Source of the DNA: Helicoverpa zea
Taxonomy: Eukaryota > Arthropoda > Insecta > Lepidoptera > Noctuidae
Direction: 5' to 3'
Length of the DNA: 64,000 bases
Assembly: GCF_022581195.2 (NCBI RefSeq)
Contig: NC_061470.1
Coordinates: forward strand, 10,788,001-10,852,000
This document shows, one piece after another, positions 52,036-63,540 of the stretch. Both the position numbers and the translations under genes were made by a program. Numbering within the stretch: the first letter of the stretch is position 1; each line of letters opens with the position of its first letter. The notes under the pieces were generated by a model, which saw nothing but the letters and a program-made list of their open reading frames with translations, searched no databases and had not been told where the DNA came from.

Positions 52036-52139
52036 GTATTTAATAACAAACACTTCAATATGTATTTCCACAGAAAAGTGTAAATACGCACAAATGAAAC
52101 AGGTTCCCTATTACACAAAAAACTGGGTTCTGCAGCAGA

Positions 52140-52725
52140 TTCTTTGCAAGGACACGCGACGGAGAGCGAGTGAGGGAGCGATGTGAGCGACGCGCAGCGC
52201 TTTAATTGTCAAAATTGCGCTCGCGCAGCCTTTGATGTCGCCGCCGAGCGCAGGGATACCAAAACATGAGAGAATTAATTATTGAAGTCATATTTAGTAA
52301 TGAAGTGCACATGTGGTACTGTGGTGCTTTGTTTTATAAGTCTTATTGACTAACTATATTGAAATCGATCTTTCTGTGGATCGTTTTCCTTATAGACTGC
52401 GTGCTTAAGTATAAGTATTATTTTGTGCAGTATATTAATAAAGCATAATACTTCCAATTAGCTGTAGCTTTAATCGATCTATGTAAGCTTCTAATACCTC
52501 GCTCTATAAAATGTCTACATACAATGCAACCCCATTACTTCAAAAAATCCCTAAAAACAACATATTACCTAACTTATTTCTCCAAAAACATGTAAGCACT
52601 AACACTGTCATACATACAGCCACAAAACGCGAGTGCAGTGCGCACGCGTTCGGCCCTGACCTCTGCCGGAGTGCGTCAGCGAGGGGATATGCAGTGTTCA
52701 TGTTGTACCCGGTGGGGGGAAAGGT
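52140..52725 (+). other. Two small GC islands, possible regulatory DNA or noncoding exon
   Basis: The blocks at 52148-52262 and 52620-52725 are CpG-rich inside AT-rich DNA. The second is bordered by a possible acceptor (catacatacag| at about 52620) and donor (gggggaaag|GTATTA, GT near 52724), so it could be a small exon. An ATG-started open frame of 117 codons (52511-52864) runs across it and out into AT-rich DNA. Its translation resembles nothing I know and its ends are low complexity. Confidence 0.25.
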
Positions 52726-53490
52726 ATTACCTTTACGGCTTTATTTGGTGGATATTAACTTATATATCTTAGATTTTGTAATATATGGGTCAATCGGTAT
52801 AGTTCTTAGAAACTGGGTACTCAAAGGATTCCAAAAAAACTTCTTCAGGGTACGAGAAAGGTAAATCTCCTGAGTAGAATGTACATAGGATATAAAATGT
52901 ATACTTATAGTATTTTTTATGTGTTTAGAAACTAGGACTAGAAATGAATTTCCTACAGCCAATTAGTAATTTCATGTGTTAAGAAACTAGGAATATAAAA
53001 TACAGTCTATAAATACATTGTCCAACCAAATGACGCAGCTATATATAGCTAGCATGGCTGGTTAATTAAAAAAACAACTCAATTTGATTATTATTAATTG
53101 GCCATCGCTATAAACTGAATCCATACACAGCAATGACGTCAACCAACTGTAAAATTCATTATTAATAACTTCAAGATCCGTGACCCATTTACCGAGACAG
53201 ACAATGAAATGCATTGCAAGGAACCTTTACTGAATTTCACCTGAAATTTAATTAATACTTTGGACAGCGACTAACGTTTATCGTTGAAAGCGTTGAAAAC
53301 CTATGCAGTTTCGTTAATTTCGAAGCAATAACTAAACGTAATTCAATCACAGGAAAGCCACACTTAAAATGGTCCAACTTTAAATATACTAATTATTGTT
53401 CGAGGATTACAATGTGACGCTTCTCTCAACGTAAGAAAGCTCAAAATTAACTGTCAATCAATTTCCGTTTGTCCGCAATTATAAAAAGGT
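52726..53490 (+). other. AT-rich intronic DNA, nothing recognised
   Basis: No exon, repeat family or motif cluster is recognised. Confidence 0.4.
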
Positions 53491-54410
53491 TGATCTTAAA
53501 ACATCCAGTGGCCGGTTTTTGCGCGGATACCGATTATTCGACGTGATGTTCCCACAGCGCTCCCGAACGATCCCCGGAATAGCCCCGCGGTGGAATTAAG
53601 ACGAATTCTTTTTACGAATTAGCGAATCACCTGTCTAATTACGCGCAAATCCAACTTTGAATTTCGAAACTCGCATTCTTTCCCTCTCAACGGCCACCGT
53701 TCCAAATTTGAATTTCCAATCCGATATCCAAAGTGGTGCAACCGCGAAATAATAAAAACGGTGTAAGAAAACAATGATTAGCATAACAAAAGTGACGAAG
53801 AGGAGCGTTTGTTGTGAATTGACAATCTGACAAATTTACAACCGATCGCTGAGCAAAACACACAAAAGTGCCCTTTTCGAATGCAAATTTGTCAGAGGGA
53901 TTCTTTTCCGAATTTTTTCTCCCCGGCGCGAAACTTCCGCCTATTTTCCCGCTCAACGCACATCCGGCAGGGGCGCCGCTTCCGCTATCGGTGCTCGTTC
54001 GGAAATCGGATGAGTTTCACCGACAAAGATACGTCTATTCTCAACCCTCGCCCCATTGATTCTGCGTAAAGTGGTCATATTTTCTATTTCATATTTTTTA
54101 TTGACTTTCGATGATTCTATTGTTGGGAAATTCCTTCCTTGCTGCGAAGTTGCTAACTTTTGTTTGTCGCTTCTTATACATATCTATATTTCAAGCCACA
54201 ACATGGTCTTTTCATTACTTAAAACCCTCAATTAAGTTTGATAGTCCACAATTGGCTCGGTATCGGCTATAAAGTGAAATGGCTGATGGTTCAGCCACAT
54301 AACCGGAGATCCTTATCGCGGTCCCGTGGCCGGGTATCGGCGACCGCAAATCGGCGGCCGATCGTCAGCCATCGATGGCAGAGTAAACGATACAAGTGGG
54401 TACAGCTATG
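53491..54410 (+). promoter_or_regulatory. CpG-richer patch, candidate enhancer
   Basis: The block at 53510-54060 and the shorter 54285-54385 segment are GC- and CpG-richer than their surroundings. Dyad-motif copies lie at 53656-53669 and 53698-53712 (reverse). Overlapping short frames in several phases suggest composition, not coding. Enhancer function is inferred from composition and position in a large intron of a developmental gene. Confidence 0.25.
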
Positions 54411-57400
54411 GAATTTAATGGGGGAACTACCGTTTTGTTGTGGTTCCTAATAGAGGTTTGGTTAATAATAATAATCAGAGGTAACTATTTGATTGAGGTA
54501 ATATTATGTCTATAGATTTTCAGCAAAGTTATACTATACATAGTTTGCATAGAAGTGACTCATGCTTTCCCGAGTGAAAAACAAGGCATAAATCTAGATA
54601 TATTTTCGTTTTCATACCTACAATTATACATACTAGGTACGTCAAATACACCATTCTTTATCAATACTAAGAAAACAAGCATATTTACAATTGGTACACA
54701 GATATGATTTATCAGATCATTAAAATACTGCAGTGTGCTCAATAGGTGTTGTAACGAAGAAAAAAGCACTTTATCACTAAAGTAATGATGGTGATGATAA
54801 AATAAGACGTATAAGGCTTAAACAAATAGCAATTGATAAGGTTTGAATACACCAATGACGTGTAACTGAGTATTGACAGGATGTTTGGATAAAAAGGATT
54901 AGACAACTTTTTAGTTTTATGAGTCAAGCTTCACTTTTTCATTAATAATTATTACTGCATACTTATGAGAGGAATTTTAGGAAGCAACCTGAAGTCTTGG
55001 ACCATCTTTGAAATATAAAAGTCTGGGTGTTCGTTGTCTCCATGTTCGTGGTTTATCCTACTCCGCTGAAGTGACCACTTTTTTATCTTCCTAACGAAGC
55101 AATTGCAAATAGCTGATCACTTCAAATGCTGCTTAAGCTGATCTCAAAAGCAATAGCCGTGGTGGACACAGCGCATTAAAAAAAATATTCAATCATATTT
55201 ACATAGCTATATTTGCACAAGAAACATCGAAAGACCTACATAAACTCAAGCCTCGTAATTAACTCCAAAATGGAGTAAAGACAGTTTCCACTTATTCCAA
55301 GTCAAAGACCTTTCCCAACTATTCAGAGTAAAGAACATAAAACCCAATAGTATTAAATATCGAGCCAGGCTTGCTAATGGGTCGTAATCGAAGAGTTTCA
55401 AAACAACAGGTGCCGGGAATCAAACCGACTGACAGTAACGACAAGCATCTGCTCAACTATCGGGATAAACTCGGATTTGGCTAAATATAATTTTCTAATT
55501 TCTCTCTTTTTAATATCCAGAGGAAATGTTTTACGTTCGGTTTTATTTAGTGGTTGTATGTCTCAGTTAGCTTGACCTGGTTTTTTGACAGAAAATTAAA
55601 CAGATTATGTTAATAATGAAGTGTTATTTTATTATGCAGATTTTTCATGTAAAATAAAAACTGTAAGATATTGCAATAAAATTGTCATATAAAAAATATT
55701 TCACAATATCTTTTTTTGACGCTTCTAGCTACGAAAGTGTATCGCAGGTGAACTTAAAGTCCCCTCCAGTCATAAACTAATAACCATAAGAAAATTACAA
55801 TAAACAAAAACACAGCAACAATACGACGAATTAACACAAACTAACAAACGAAAACATTTCAAAGTCCAATTAATACAAATATAACACCTTGCAACTGACG
55901 GTCAGACCCTTAGACACACACTTGAAATTACACCTTAGTACCAAGAAGTTAGAGTTCAAAATTGCATGTGTGAAAGCCAAGACACAAAGGGTGCTGGCAA
56001 AAGGGTATAACCCAACAATAAAATACTTTTGGTGAGCCGCAACTCAATAAATACTTCATAGTATCGGTTTGAGGGCGACTTGACCGGATGTCTGGCCTTC
56101 GATCTTTTACCCTCCAGGGGTAAGAGGGTAAGGGTTTACATGCTTTGAATGTATTTTAGTTATTTGTAGTGGGAAATTTTATGGCATTTAAGGCTTTTGG
56201 TTTATAAATGTTAGTTAATTTGGGTGGCTGTCGTTGTTATTCTATTTGCTGAAGTCCGTTTTCATGGTAAATGTTTTTCATAAGATTTTCTCTGGGATGT
56301 TAATAGAAATGCCATCACTATGTATTCGTTAATTAATCATGATTTAGAAAGTAATGGGTATAGGTATCTACTTATGCTATATTATTATGAAAAGGTTGTA
56401 ACCCAGGGCTCTAACATACATTGATCAAACAAAACTCAAATTAGAGCATAATAAAGACACAAAATCAACCAAAAAACAAAGAACTCCACCACATTATATT
56501 TGCACAAGTCTACACAAATCCATTTGTTCAACGAAAGATTATTACAAAATTAATTTAAATTGACTTGCGAAATCCTAAGTTAAAATATCACCATGTAACA
56601 TCACATAATTCAGGACTAGAGGGCAAAGGTCCCTTTAAATAATAGAAGAGAGGGTTCCGTCGGCGAGAAAAGTCCGGTCCTATCCGACGCGAAGCAGTTT
56701 GAACCAGTTATTGACCAGTACAACTTGAGCTTCGCTAAGAATATCCTTTAAATTTTCTCGGGAAACTCTTCCTTAGTTTTCTATTATTTATATTGCAATT
56801 AGATTCCAGTAATAATGATTTATTTTACGAGTATTTTTGTTTGGTTGTGTCTTGAAGTTTTCTAGTATGAGAAGGTTTAATATATTTTGACAGGGGTCAA
56901 ACTAAATAAGTTAACAGCAAAGATGTTAGTGGACTCGGTCAAGAGGTGTTTTATTGGGATAATCCCGGATTACCATTGTATCCTGTCACGGGCCATCGCC
57001 TTAATTAGGGTCAATAGTTCCGAGTTCAGTGTAAACTGTCGGTTACTTTAACTAACACCCCTATTGGTTTATTTGTTATCGAAGTTTATTGGGTTAGGGA
57101 CGTAAACAACTCATTGATTGAACCAGTATTGAGAGTTTTGACTTTAATGTTGTACCGTTAAATTATGTTAACTGGTCTGCTGCCGCCTGTTAAGGTTTTG
57201 AGATGAAAATAAATGTAAATTAAGTGTGTGCCTTTTTAGTCAGAATTTACTCTAGTGTGGATACTTCAACAGTTGCATTAGTGCTTACCTACCTAAAAGT
57301 TTATAGGTCACCAGACAATAATAGTATTTAATAATAACCCTAAAACTACGAGTATAGGAAGAGCCTAGCAAACATTACGTAATAACCAATAAGATCACCT

Positions 57401-58919
57401 TGACATCACCTGCTTTTAAGCAGTCGGGCAAAAACCTAATCCCTGTGACGAATTCCTACCATTGATCTCTTTCATCTATTGATCGATCAACTAACAAAGA
57501 GCCAATTCTCAAAATGATAAAAAACATCCAAGTTACCGAAGCAAAACACAGCTCTATTATCTTAGTAGTAAAGTTGGTTTTTGTTTGTGTTAGTGTTAAC
57601 ACGTGCAATGTGTTTACAAAAGGTTAGCGGATATAGCTTATTAATGTTATGACTGAATCAGGCTATTTGCAATAAAGATGATTGAGCTGAATATACTGTG
57701 GCTGGAGGAGATAAAAATTGTAACTCTGGCATTCTTATGGTTAATAAATACAGACAGATTCTATATAATCAATGAAATAACGGGAAAGAAACCTGGGTAA
57801 AGTTGTCCCTTGGGACACAAGTGGACCAGCGGGATCTAGTATAACTATACCTTATTAACTGCTGATGAAATCTAAGCAAATACTTGAAATATCAGTACCT
57901 TATTGTTTTTCTAACTCACACAACCAAACGCCATCTAATGTGATTGAACTCACATTTTCAATGCCACACAAAAATACCTATATTAAAATTAACGACCATC
58001 ATAAAATATGTCAAAAAGAAAAAAAAACAATGTTTGGAACGAAACAGATACAAAATGTATTTTCTAAATAAACAAAGGCCCCATTAATAACATTTCTGAC
58101 TAATTACCGACAGTAGAAAAGACGGGATTACACGATATACATAAATAATCAAAACATAAATATATCTCTATGAAGAAAATCAAACAAAACTTGAGTCGAT
58201 TGAGACGCCACATGTATCATATTTATGTTTTGAAAAGTTATTTCTAGTTGAATCTAAATAACGAGTTATATGGCTTATACAAATATCCTTACTAAACTAA
58301 GACAACATAATAAAAATTATTCTAAACATTTGACGGTTGGTATTATTTGTGTTTCATTTTTTGTGATTTCTGACTTATGACGTTTGGTGGTCGGGTGGTG
58401 GTGACAACTTTATGATGTGAAAATGGAATTTGACATTTCATAAGACCATTTGAGACTTTAGAGTCAAGATTATAATTGGAAGACAAAAATAACCTAGATA
58501 GAAACTAGCATTTCGAAGTACTGCTAAGCAATGATTTTACATAATTCTTATAATAAACCTTTACTATAACAACAAGTAACTGAAGGGAACCGGAGTATTT
58601 ATAGCCACAAAATAAAGGGTATTGTGACTTCACTCTGTAAGTAGGACAAAAGCCTTAAAATTTGACGATCAAGCTGTCCTCTCAGCGGATATTAAGAAAA
58701 TTTCACAACTTAGTAAGTACTTAGTTTATCGATCAAACCGATCAAATCCATAGTTTTGTAATAATCATAAAGATGCGATTTTTATGAAAATAACATCTCT
58801 TACAAGCTCTCCCAACACTCAATTTAAATAAAAATGTAAACAAACAAGAATATTTCAATTAAACAAAGTACCAGGCGTTCATAAACGGTTAGAGCTTAAT
58901 ACATTTTATTTGGCCATTA
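54411..58919 (+). other. AT-rich intronic DNA
   Basis: No exon is seen. A tRNA-like or SINE-like fragment on the minus strand at about 55385-55470 ('gagcagatgcttgtcgttac', then 'ggtttgattcccggcacc') is probably repeat debris. A CTCF-like word, ATTAGATGGCG (minus strand), lies at about 57930. The dyad motif is nearly absent here. Confidence 0.4.
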
Positions 58920-60827
58920 TTGCTCGCTTGATAAGAAAGAATGCGCAGAGAAAGACCCGCTCCTCATCTCAGGACGACCTGCGCCGCTGAAAAGGACGCA
59001 CATATGGAAAAAACTCGCGAGCGAAAGAGACACCACCACCTCCGATAACACGTCAATACATTCCTTACGGCACCCACACACGAGAACCGTCCCTATCTCA
59101 AGCGAATAAAGTCGAAAATCGCGTGTTTGAGTTAATGGAAAACCGATACGACATCAATATGTTTTACTGCGCCATTCTGCAACCGAATTCATATTTTAGT
59201 GAGGAACAAATAAGGCTGAATTTGGGTTTTCAGCGGTTTTCTTAGAAGGCGTACTCGATATCTTGTAAGATAGTCGGGGCGTTCGGAACCGATCGAACGC
59301 CGATATAACGTTATTGGAAAAACACCTCTATAGAGCAAGCGTAAAGGTTTTACTCCACAAGGCGTTCCCGTATTGGGACACGCCCAAGTCTTATATGGAA
59401 AAATGAGGAGTGACTTTTTTATTTCCCTCGATCGTACCCGCAATATATCGAGATAAGACGTATATTATTTTATTTCATTGTTGATAATGTTTTCTTTATC
59501 TTATTCTGCTTTGATTTTTCCAGGTACGTTAAGATGCTGTGTCTCTATCAGGTAAATATATATAACCTACATGTACTAACACTAACTACGAGGAAAAACT
59601 AAACCCTTTATTTGTGTAGTGTCGAATTTATTGGCGTTTTAAAAGAATATCAAGATTGTCTCTGATAGTGAGATTCCTTATTCAAATTGGAAAGATAACG
59701 GACGTAATCAGAACACGCAAACAAGAATACGAGCGAATTTAAATAATATATGGAACTGAATTCGAATTGTAGTCACAAATCGCGCGTTCCGTTAATTCGT
59801 ATTGAATTTCACGCTAGTGTTCTAGAACAATCCCAATTTGAACAACAATTAGAACTCCTATAGGTGAACAAATCGAGTAAGGCTGAACGCGATCCCGCCG
59901 TCCTCACAATGCGATTTAAAAGCGATCGAAACAAATGAAGTGAAAGAGCTCGATTAACGATTTTAAAAAACGAACGCGTCCTTTATGCGTTAGGACTTAA
60001 AACAATACGCATTCAGCATTGGCCCGTTTGAATATGGAACGTGATGGACAGTTCCACGGGTTCCTTTTAACTGTTTATTTTGGGTGCGTTCAATTTCGCT
60101 ACCTGTGTCAAGGATTTCATTATTTTTTACGAATTGATTGACACGGATCGCCGGTAAAATGTCTATCAATATGACGTTTTAAGTGATGCCGCTGCACACC
60201 GCCTGATTCCAATTTTGAATTTGATGTCGTTTCGGTTTTATTTGCTTTTTTGACGGCAAGATTGGCTAGCATAGTTTTGATGAGTTCTGGTTCTAAATTC
60301 GAACAGCCTTCTAAATTTAAAATCCCGTTGTTGATACTGCCATTAGATGGAAGGTTACAAAAACGCAATGAAGGCGCTATTGGGCAACTGGTATTGTTCT
60401 AAATCCGAGTTATTTGTAGTCGGACATCTGTTCGGCCGACATGGGAGCAAACAAAAAGCTATAATCAAAGGTGGCCGGTTTGAGCCGCTATCGGGCCATT
60501 TGTCGGGCGCGCCTACGATCCGATAGCGACTCGCCACGAACAATAATTTAGCCCCAACAGTGATTGATACAGCCGATACATCACTAAACGCGTTTTTCTA
60601 TGAAAAATTGCTATAATCGACTTAAAAACTCATTAGGCCGAAGACAAAGAAATCTTCCGACCGCCATTCGTCTAATTTGAGTTTCTCGATCGAGACGAAT
60701 TTCAGTCGTGATTACCGTTCCCCTTTTTTGTTTTATTAAATGCCATCAAAGAATTTTAATACCATCATCCTTAATATTTGATGTTTTAGTATCACTGCTT
60801 GATAATGTGCTCGTGTTTCACGTCACG

Positions 60828-60874
60828 TGTGTACATGTGTGTGTGAGCATGTGTGCGTGTGTGCGTGCACATGT
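60828..60874. repeat. (TG)n/(TGTGCG)n microsatellite
   Basis: An alternating purine-pyrimidine run of TG and CG steps (about 'tgtgtacatgtgtgtgtgag', then 'catgtgtgcgtgtgtgcgtg') ends at 'cacatg'. Such runs can adopt Z-DNA. It is simple-sequence DNA. Confidence 0.7.
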
Positions 60875-61367
60875 CCTACGTCACCGGCGTCACATTCATT
60901 AGTGTTGACAGCACAGGAAATAGTAATAAAGCGTACGCCGCACAAAAATCATAAACAAGAATAAATAATTTAAATAAAGCATCCATATTTGAATGCGGCT
61001 CCAGACTCCGGAGGGGACGTTTTCATAGTTCCGAAAAAAAAATCGATCACAATGCACACGATATGAAAAAAAAAATTGTGTCACCGTCACCATTCAAATT
61101 AAACGACAAGATAATTTTTGAATATGTATCGTGGTATATTTGAATAAGTGTTACATTAATATTCTTTTGTGATAATTTCGAATTCGGAACGCCCACGCCG
61201 TCCCATTGTCTCGCAAGTTATTGGCTCATTAGGCAACGTGTCGCTTTGTCTCGAACGATTTGAATTTTTGATTTTCGAATCGAACGTAATTGATTTGTGG
61301 CTGTTCGAATAACGGACTTTTTTGTGATCGCATCAAATAAATCCGTTTTACATTGTTACGAAGATTA

Positions 61368-61425
61368 ATTCACGAACTAAAATTAAACTATTCAACAATG
61401 AATAGTTTAATTTTAGTTCGTGAAT
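61368..61425. repeat. Perfect 27-bp inverted repeat with a 4-nt loop
   Basis: Positions 61368-61394 and 61399-61425 are exact reverse complements separated by ACAA. A third partial copy of the inner word, GAATAGTTTAATTTT, overlaps the right arm at 61422-61436. Perfect arms imply a recent origin, perhaps a templated-insertion repair product. It does not resemble a conserved microRNA that I know. Confidence 0.8.
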
Positions 61426-63447
61426 AGTTTAATTTTGTACAAACAACAACTGATTATTTCAATTCCAACGACAAAAAGTTATCTAAATAAAAAATCTGAA
61501 AATGTCAAATTGACAGTTACAACTTCCGTATTACCCGGGCGCGTTATCTCGAATCAAAATGCAATTCGAACGTATACAAAGGAGCGAAATGATATATTTG
61601 AACAATAAGAAAGCGAGAGTCGCCCACGTGTATGCCGGGACAGATGTGCTCACAAATTACGTATGCTAATGTATCTTGTAATCCTTCCGTCGGACCTCCC
61701 TGCGACGCGTCACCTTGTCTCGCGGCATAATCGATCGATTATGAATGCGGCCAATGATTCTCGATTATAGTTTTGAGATGTCGCGTCACTCAGAACTTGA
61801 CGCACCTCAGTTTCAAACTCCGAACTTGGAATACATTTGAATATCGAACGCGGTGGGTCGTAATCGTAAACAAAGTTTTTCTGTCAACAAATCAGAGCTA
61901 TAATGTTTCGTTTATTAGGCGCCTTCGAATGGCATTTGGCGGTAACGGTACCCCCGAATATGAAAAGGAATAACGTCAAAAATGAACGAATCCTCGCGAC
62001 ATTACCGGTAATCATGTTTTATGAGTTTTCCCCGCCGAAATAGACGCACAATATGCCGCCCCATCGGTGACACGTATACTTGTAAAAAGTTAAAATTGCG
62101 TAATATTGCGCTCACGTACTTATTATTGGCATTCATTGTAATAAACGCTCAAATTATCGGTGTACCGAGGCAAAATAACATATTGTCTAACTGGAAACTG
62201 TTGAGCGCGGTACATCCACCTACCGCATTTGCATAGAACGGCCTATTATAAGTCATTATCGTAAATTTCCGTTCAATATAATAACATGCGTTGTGTCGCG
62301 CAACAAAATTTTATCAATAGAAACGTTGCGATATTTCGTTTGAAATTAGAATCAGTACCGTTTCCGCTTCCGTTCGATATTCGAACGCGCGTATGAATTA
62401 AGAACGCCGTTCTAAATAAATGATAACTGTCGATATAATTCAAATAGAGAATGCGAGTGTTTGAATCAGGAACGATTTGAAGAATTTAATTTTTTTAAGG
62501 CACCTGAACCGTTCGGAGTATTTCGTTCGGTAACAGATAGCAAGGGAAGAGGCAATAACCATTAAAAGCTTGCGGAGGGCCGTTCAGAAAGTTTTCTTTT
62601 CAATAACGCGTCTAATATTCAAATTAGAGGCACTAAGGCGAGGAATTCTCAGCGATATATCATCGAAGCTAATCAGATTTTTTCCTTGCTCCGTACATTC
62701 GGTAAAATGTTTCGGGGATTAAATAGGGTACGTTCAGACGGGGATAATTTAGTAGTTTCGAAGCAAGATTTCATTTTTATGCGAATACTTATTGTGTTTT
62801 TGTTATTCCATCATTTATCTTCACACCCCTGTGAATTCAGATCTATAGGTGAGTGCTTCGGGAAGGCGTCAAAATTCTTATAAGTCTTCCAAGAACACAT
62901 ATCTGTAATGGAATTATTAAAATATTCAAGAAGATCATCCCCTCACGTTTACATTTTTCCGACCTTAATCCGGAGCACACATTAAATCTATCACACATAC
63001 AATTTAAATTTGGAACGCGTCTCTATACCCACGAGTGGAGACAAATTCAAACATGGTGGCATATCAAATGTATGTTCATATAAAATTTACGAAGAAGAGG
63101 CAATTCCTCGATGCCGTCAGTTGGCGAACTCTCAATACTCTCGGGCGCTATAAAAAATAATTTAAATTGCTCTTACAGTGACTCGCTATCGCTCCGAACA
63201 TTTGCATACTAAAATAATGCAAAAATCTATGCGCGGAACGCACTGGGGGCGCGTTCGCGTTAACACAACTGATATTTATGACGTGACGTCTATTAGAGTG
63301 GAGGTTAGAAATATTGATTCTTATTGAGCTTTCTAACTAGATTTCATCAGTAAGAGTGCTGGTGCTAGTTAGAATGTTCTTTTGTAACACTACATTAGAA
63401 GTGGCAGTTTTGTACTTGGAGTCAATTTAACCGTCAAATCCGTAGCG

Positions 63448-63510
63448 GACCCCAATCGGGGTCTGAACATCAATGTCACCGTCAGCTCGGTTTAGACCCC
63501 AATTGGGGTC
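63448..63510. other. Pair of 16-bp palindromic boxes
   Basis: GACCCCAATCGGGGTC (63448-63463) and GACCCCAATTGGGGTC (63495-63510) are 47 bp apart. The second is a perfect palindrome and the first differs at one base. Both are followed by TG. Confidence 0.6.
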
Positions 63511-63540
63511 TGCGAATCAGTCATACACTTTCCTAATTAT

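Larger units (their letters stand above)
58920..63540 (+). promoter_or_regulatory. CpG-richer, motif-dense intronic block, candidate regulatory region
   Basis: The largest CpG-richer stretch of the right half contains no recognisable exon or transposon. It holds at least twelve dyad-motif copies: 60025-60041, 60207-60219 (reverse), 60290-60304, 61176-61191, 61811-61825, 61836-61850, 62338-62352, 62371-62387, 62391-62406, 62438-62453, 62459-62474 and 63003-63017. Enhancer function is inferred. Confidence 0.3.

Noticed and set aside
52511..52864. ATG-started open frame of 117 codons, the longest in the window
   Set aside because: It crosses AT-rich DNA and a GC island, with a low-complexity N-terminus (N, K, L, T) and no recognisable domain. 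Its composition follows the local DNA, so chance is the better explanation.
54238..54450. 70-codon open frame in a CpG-rich patch as a possible exon
   Set aside because: It has no ATG at the start and no convincing flanking splice sites. The translation is rich in R, S and W with no family resemblance.
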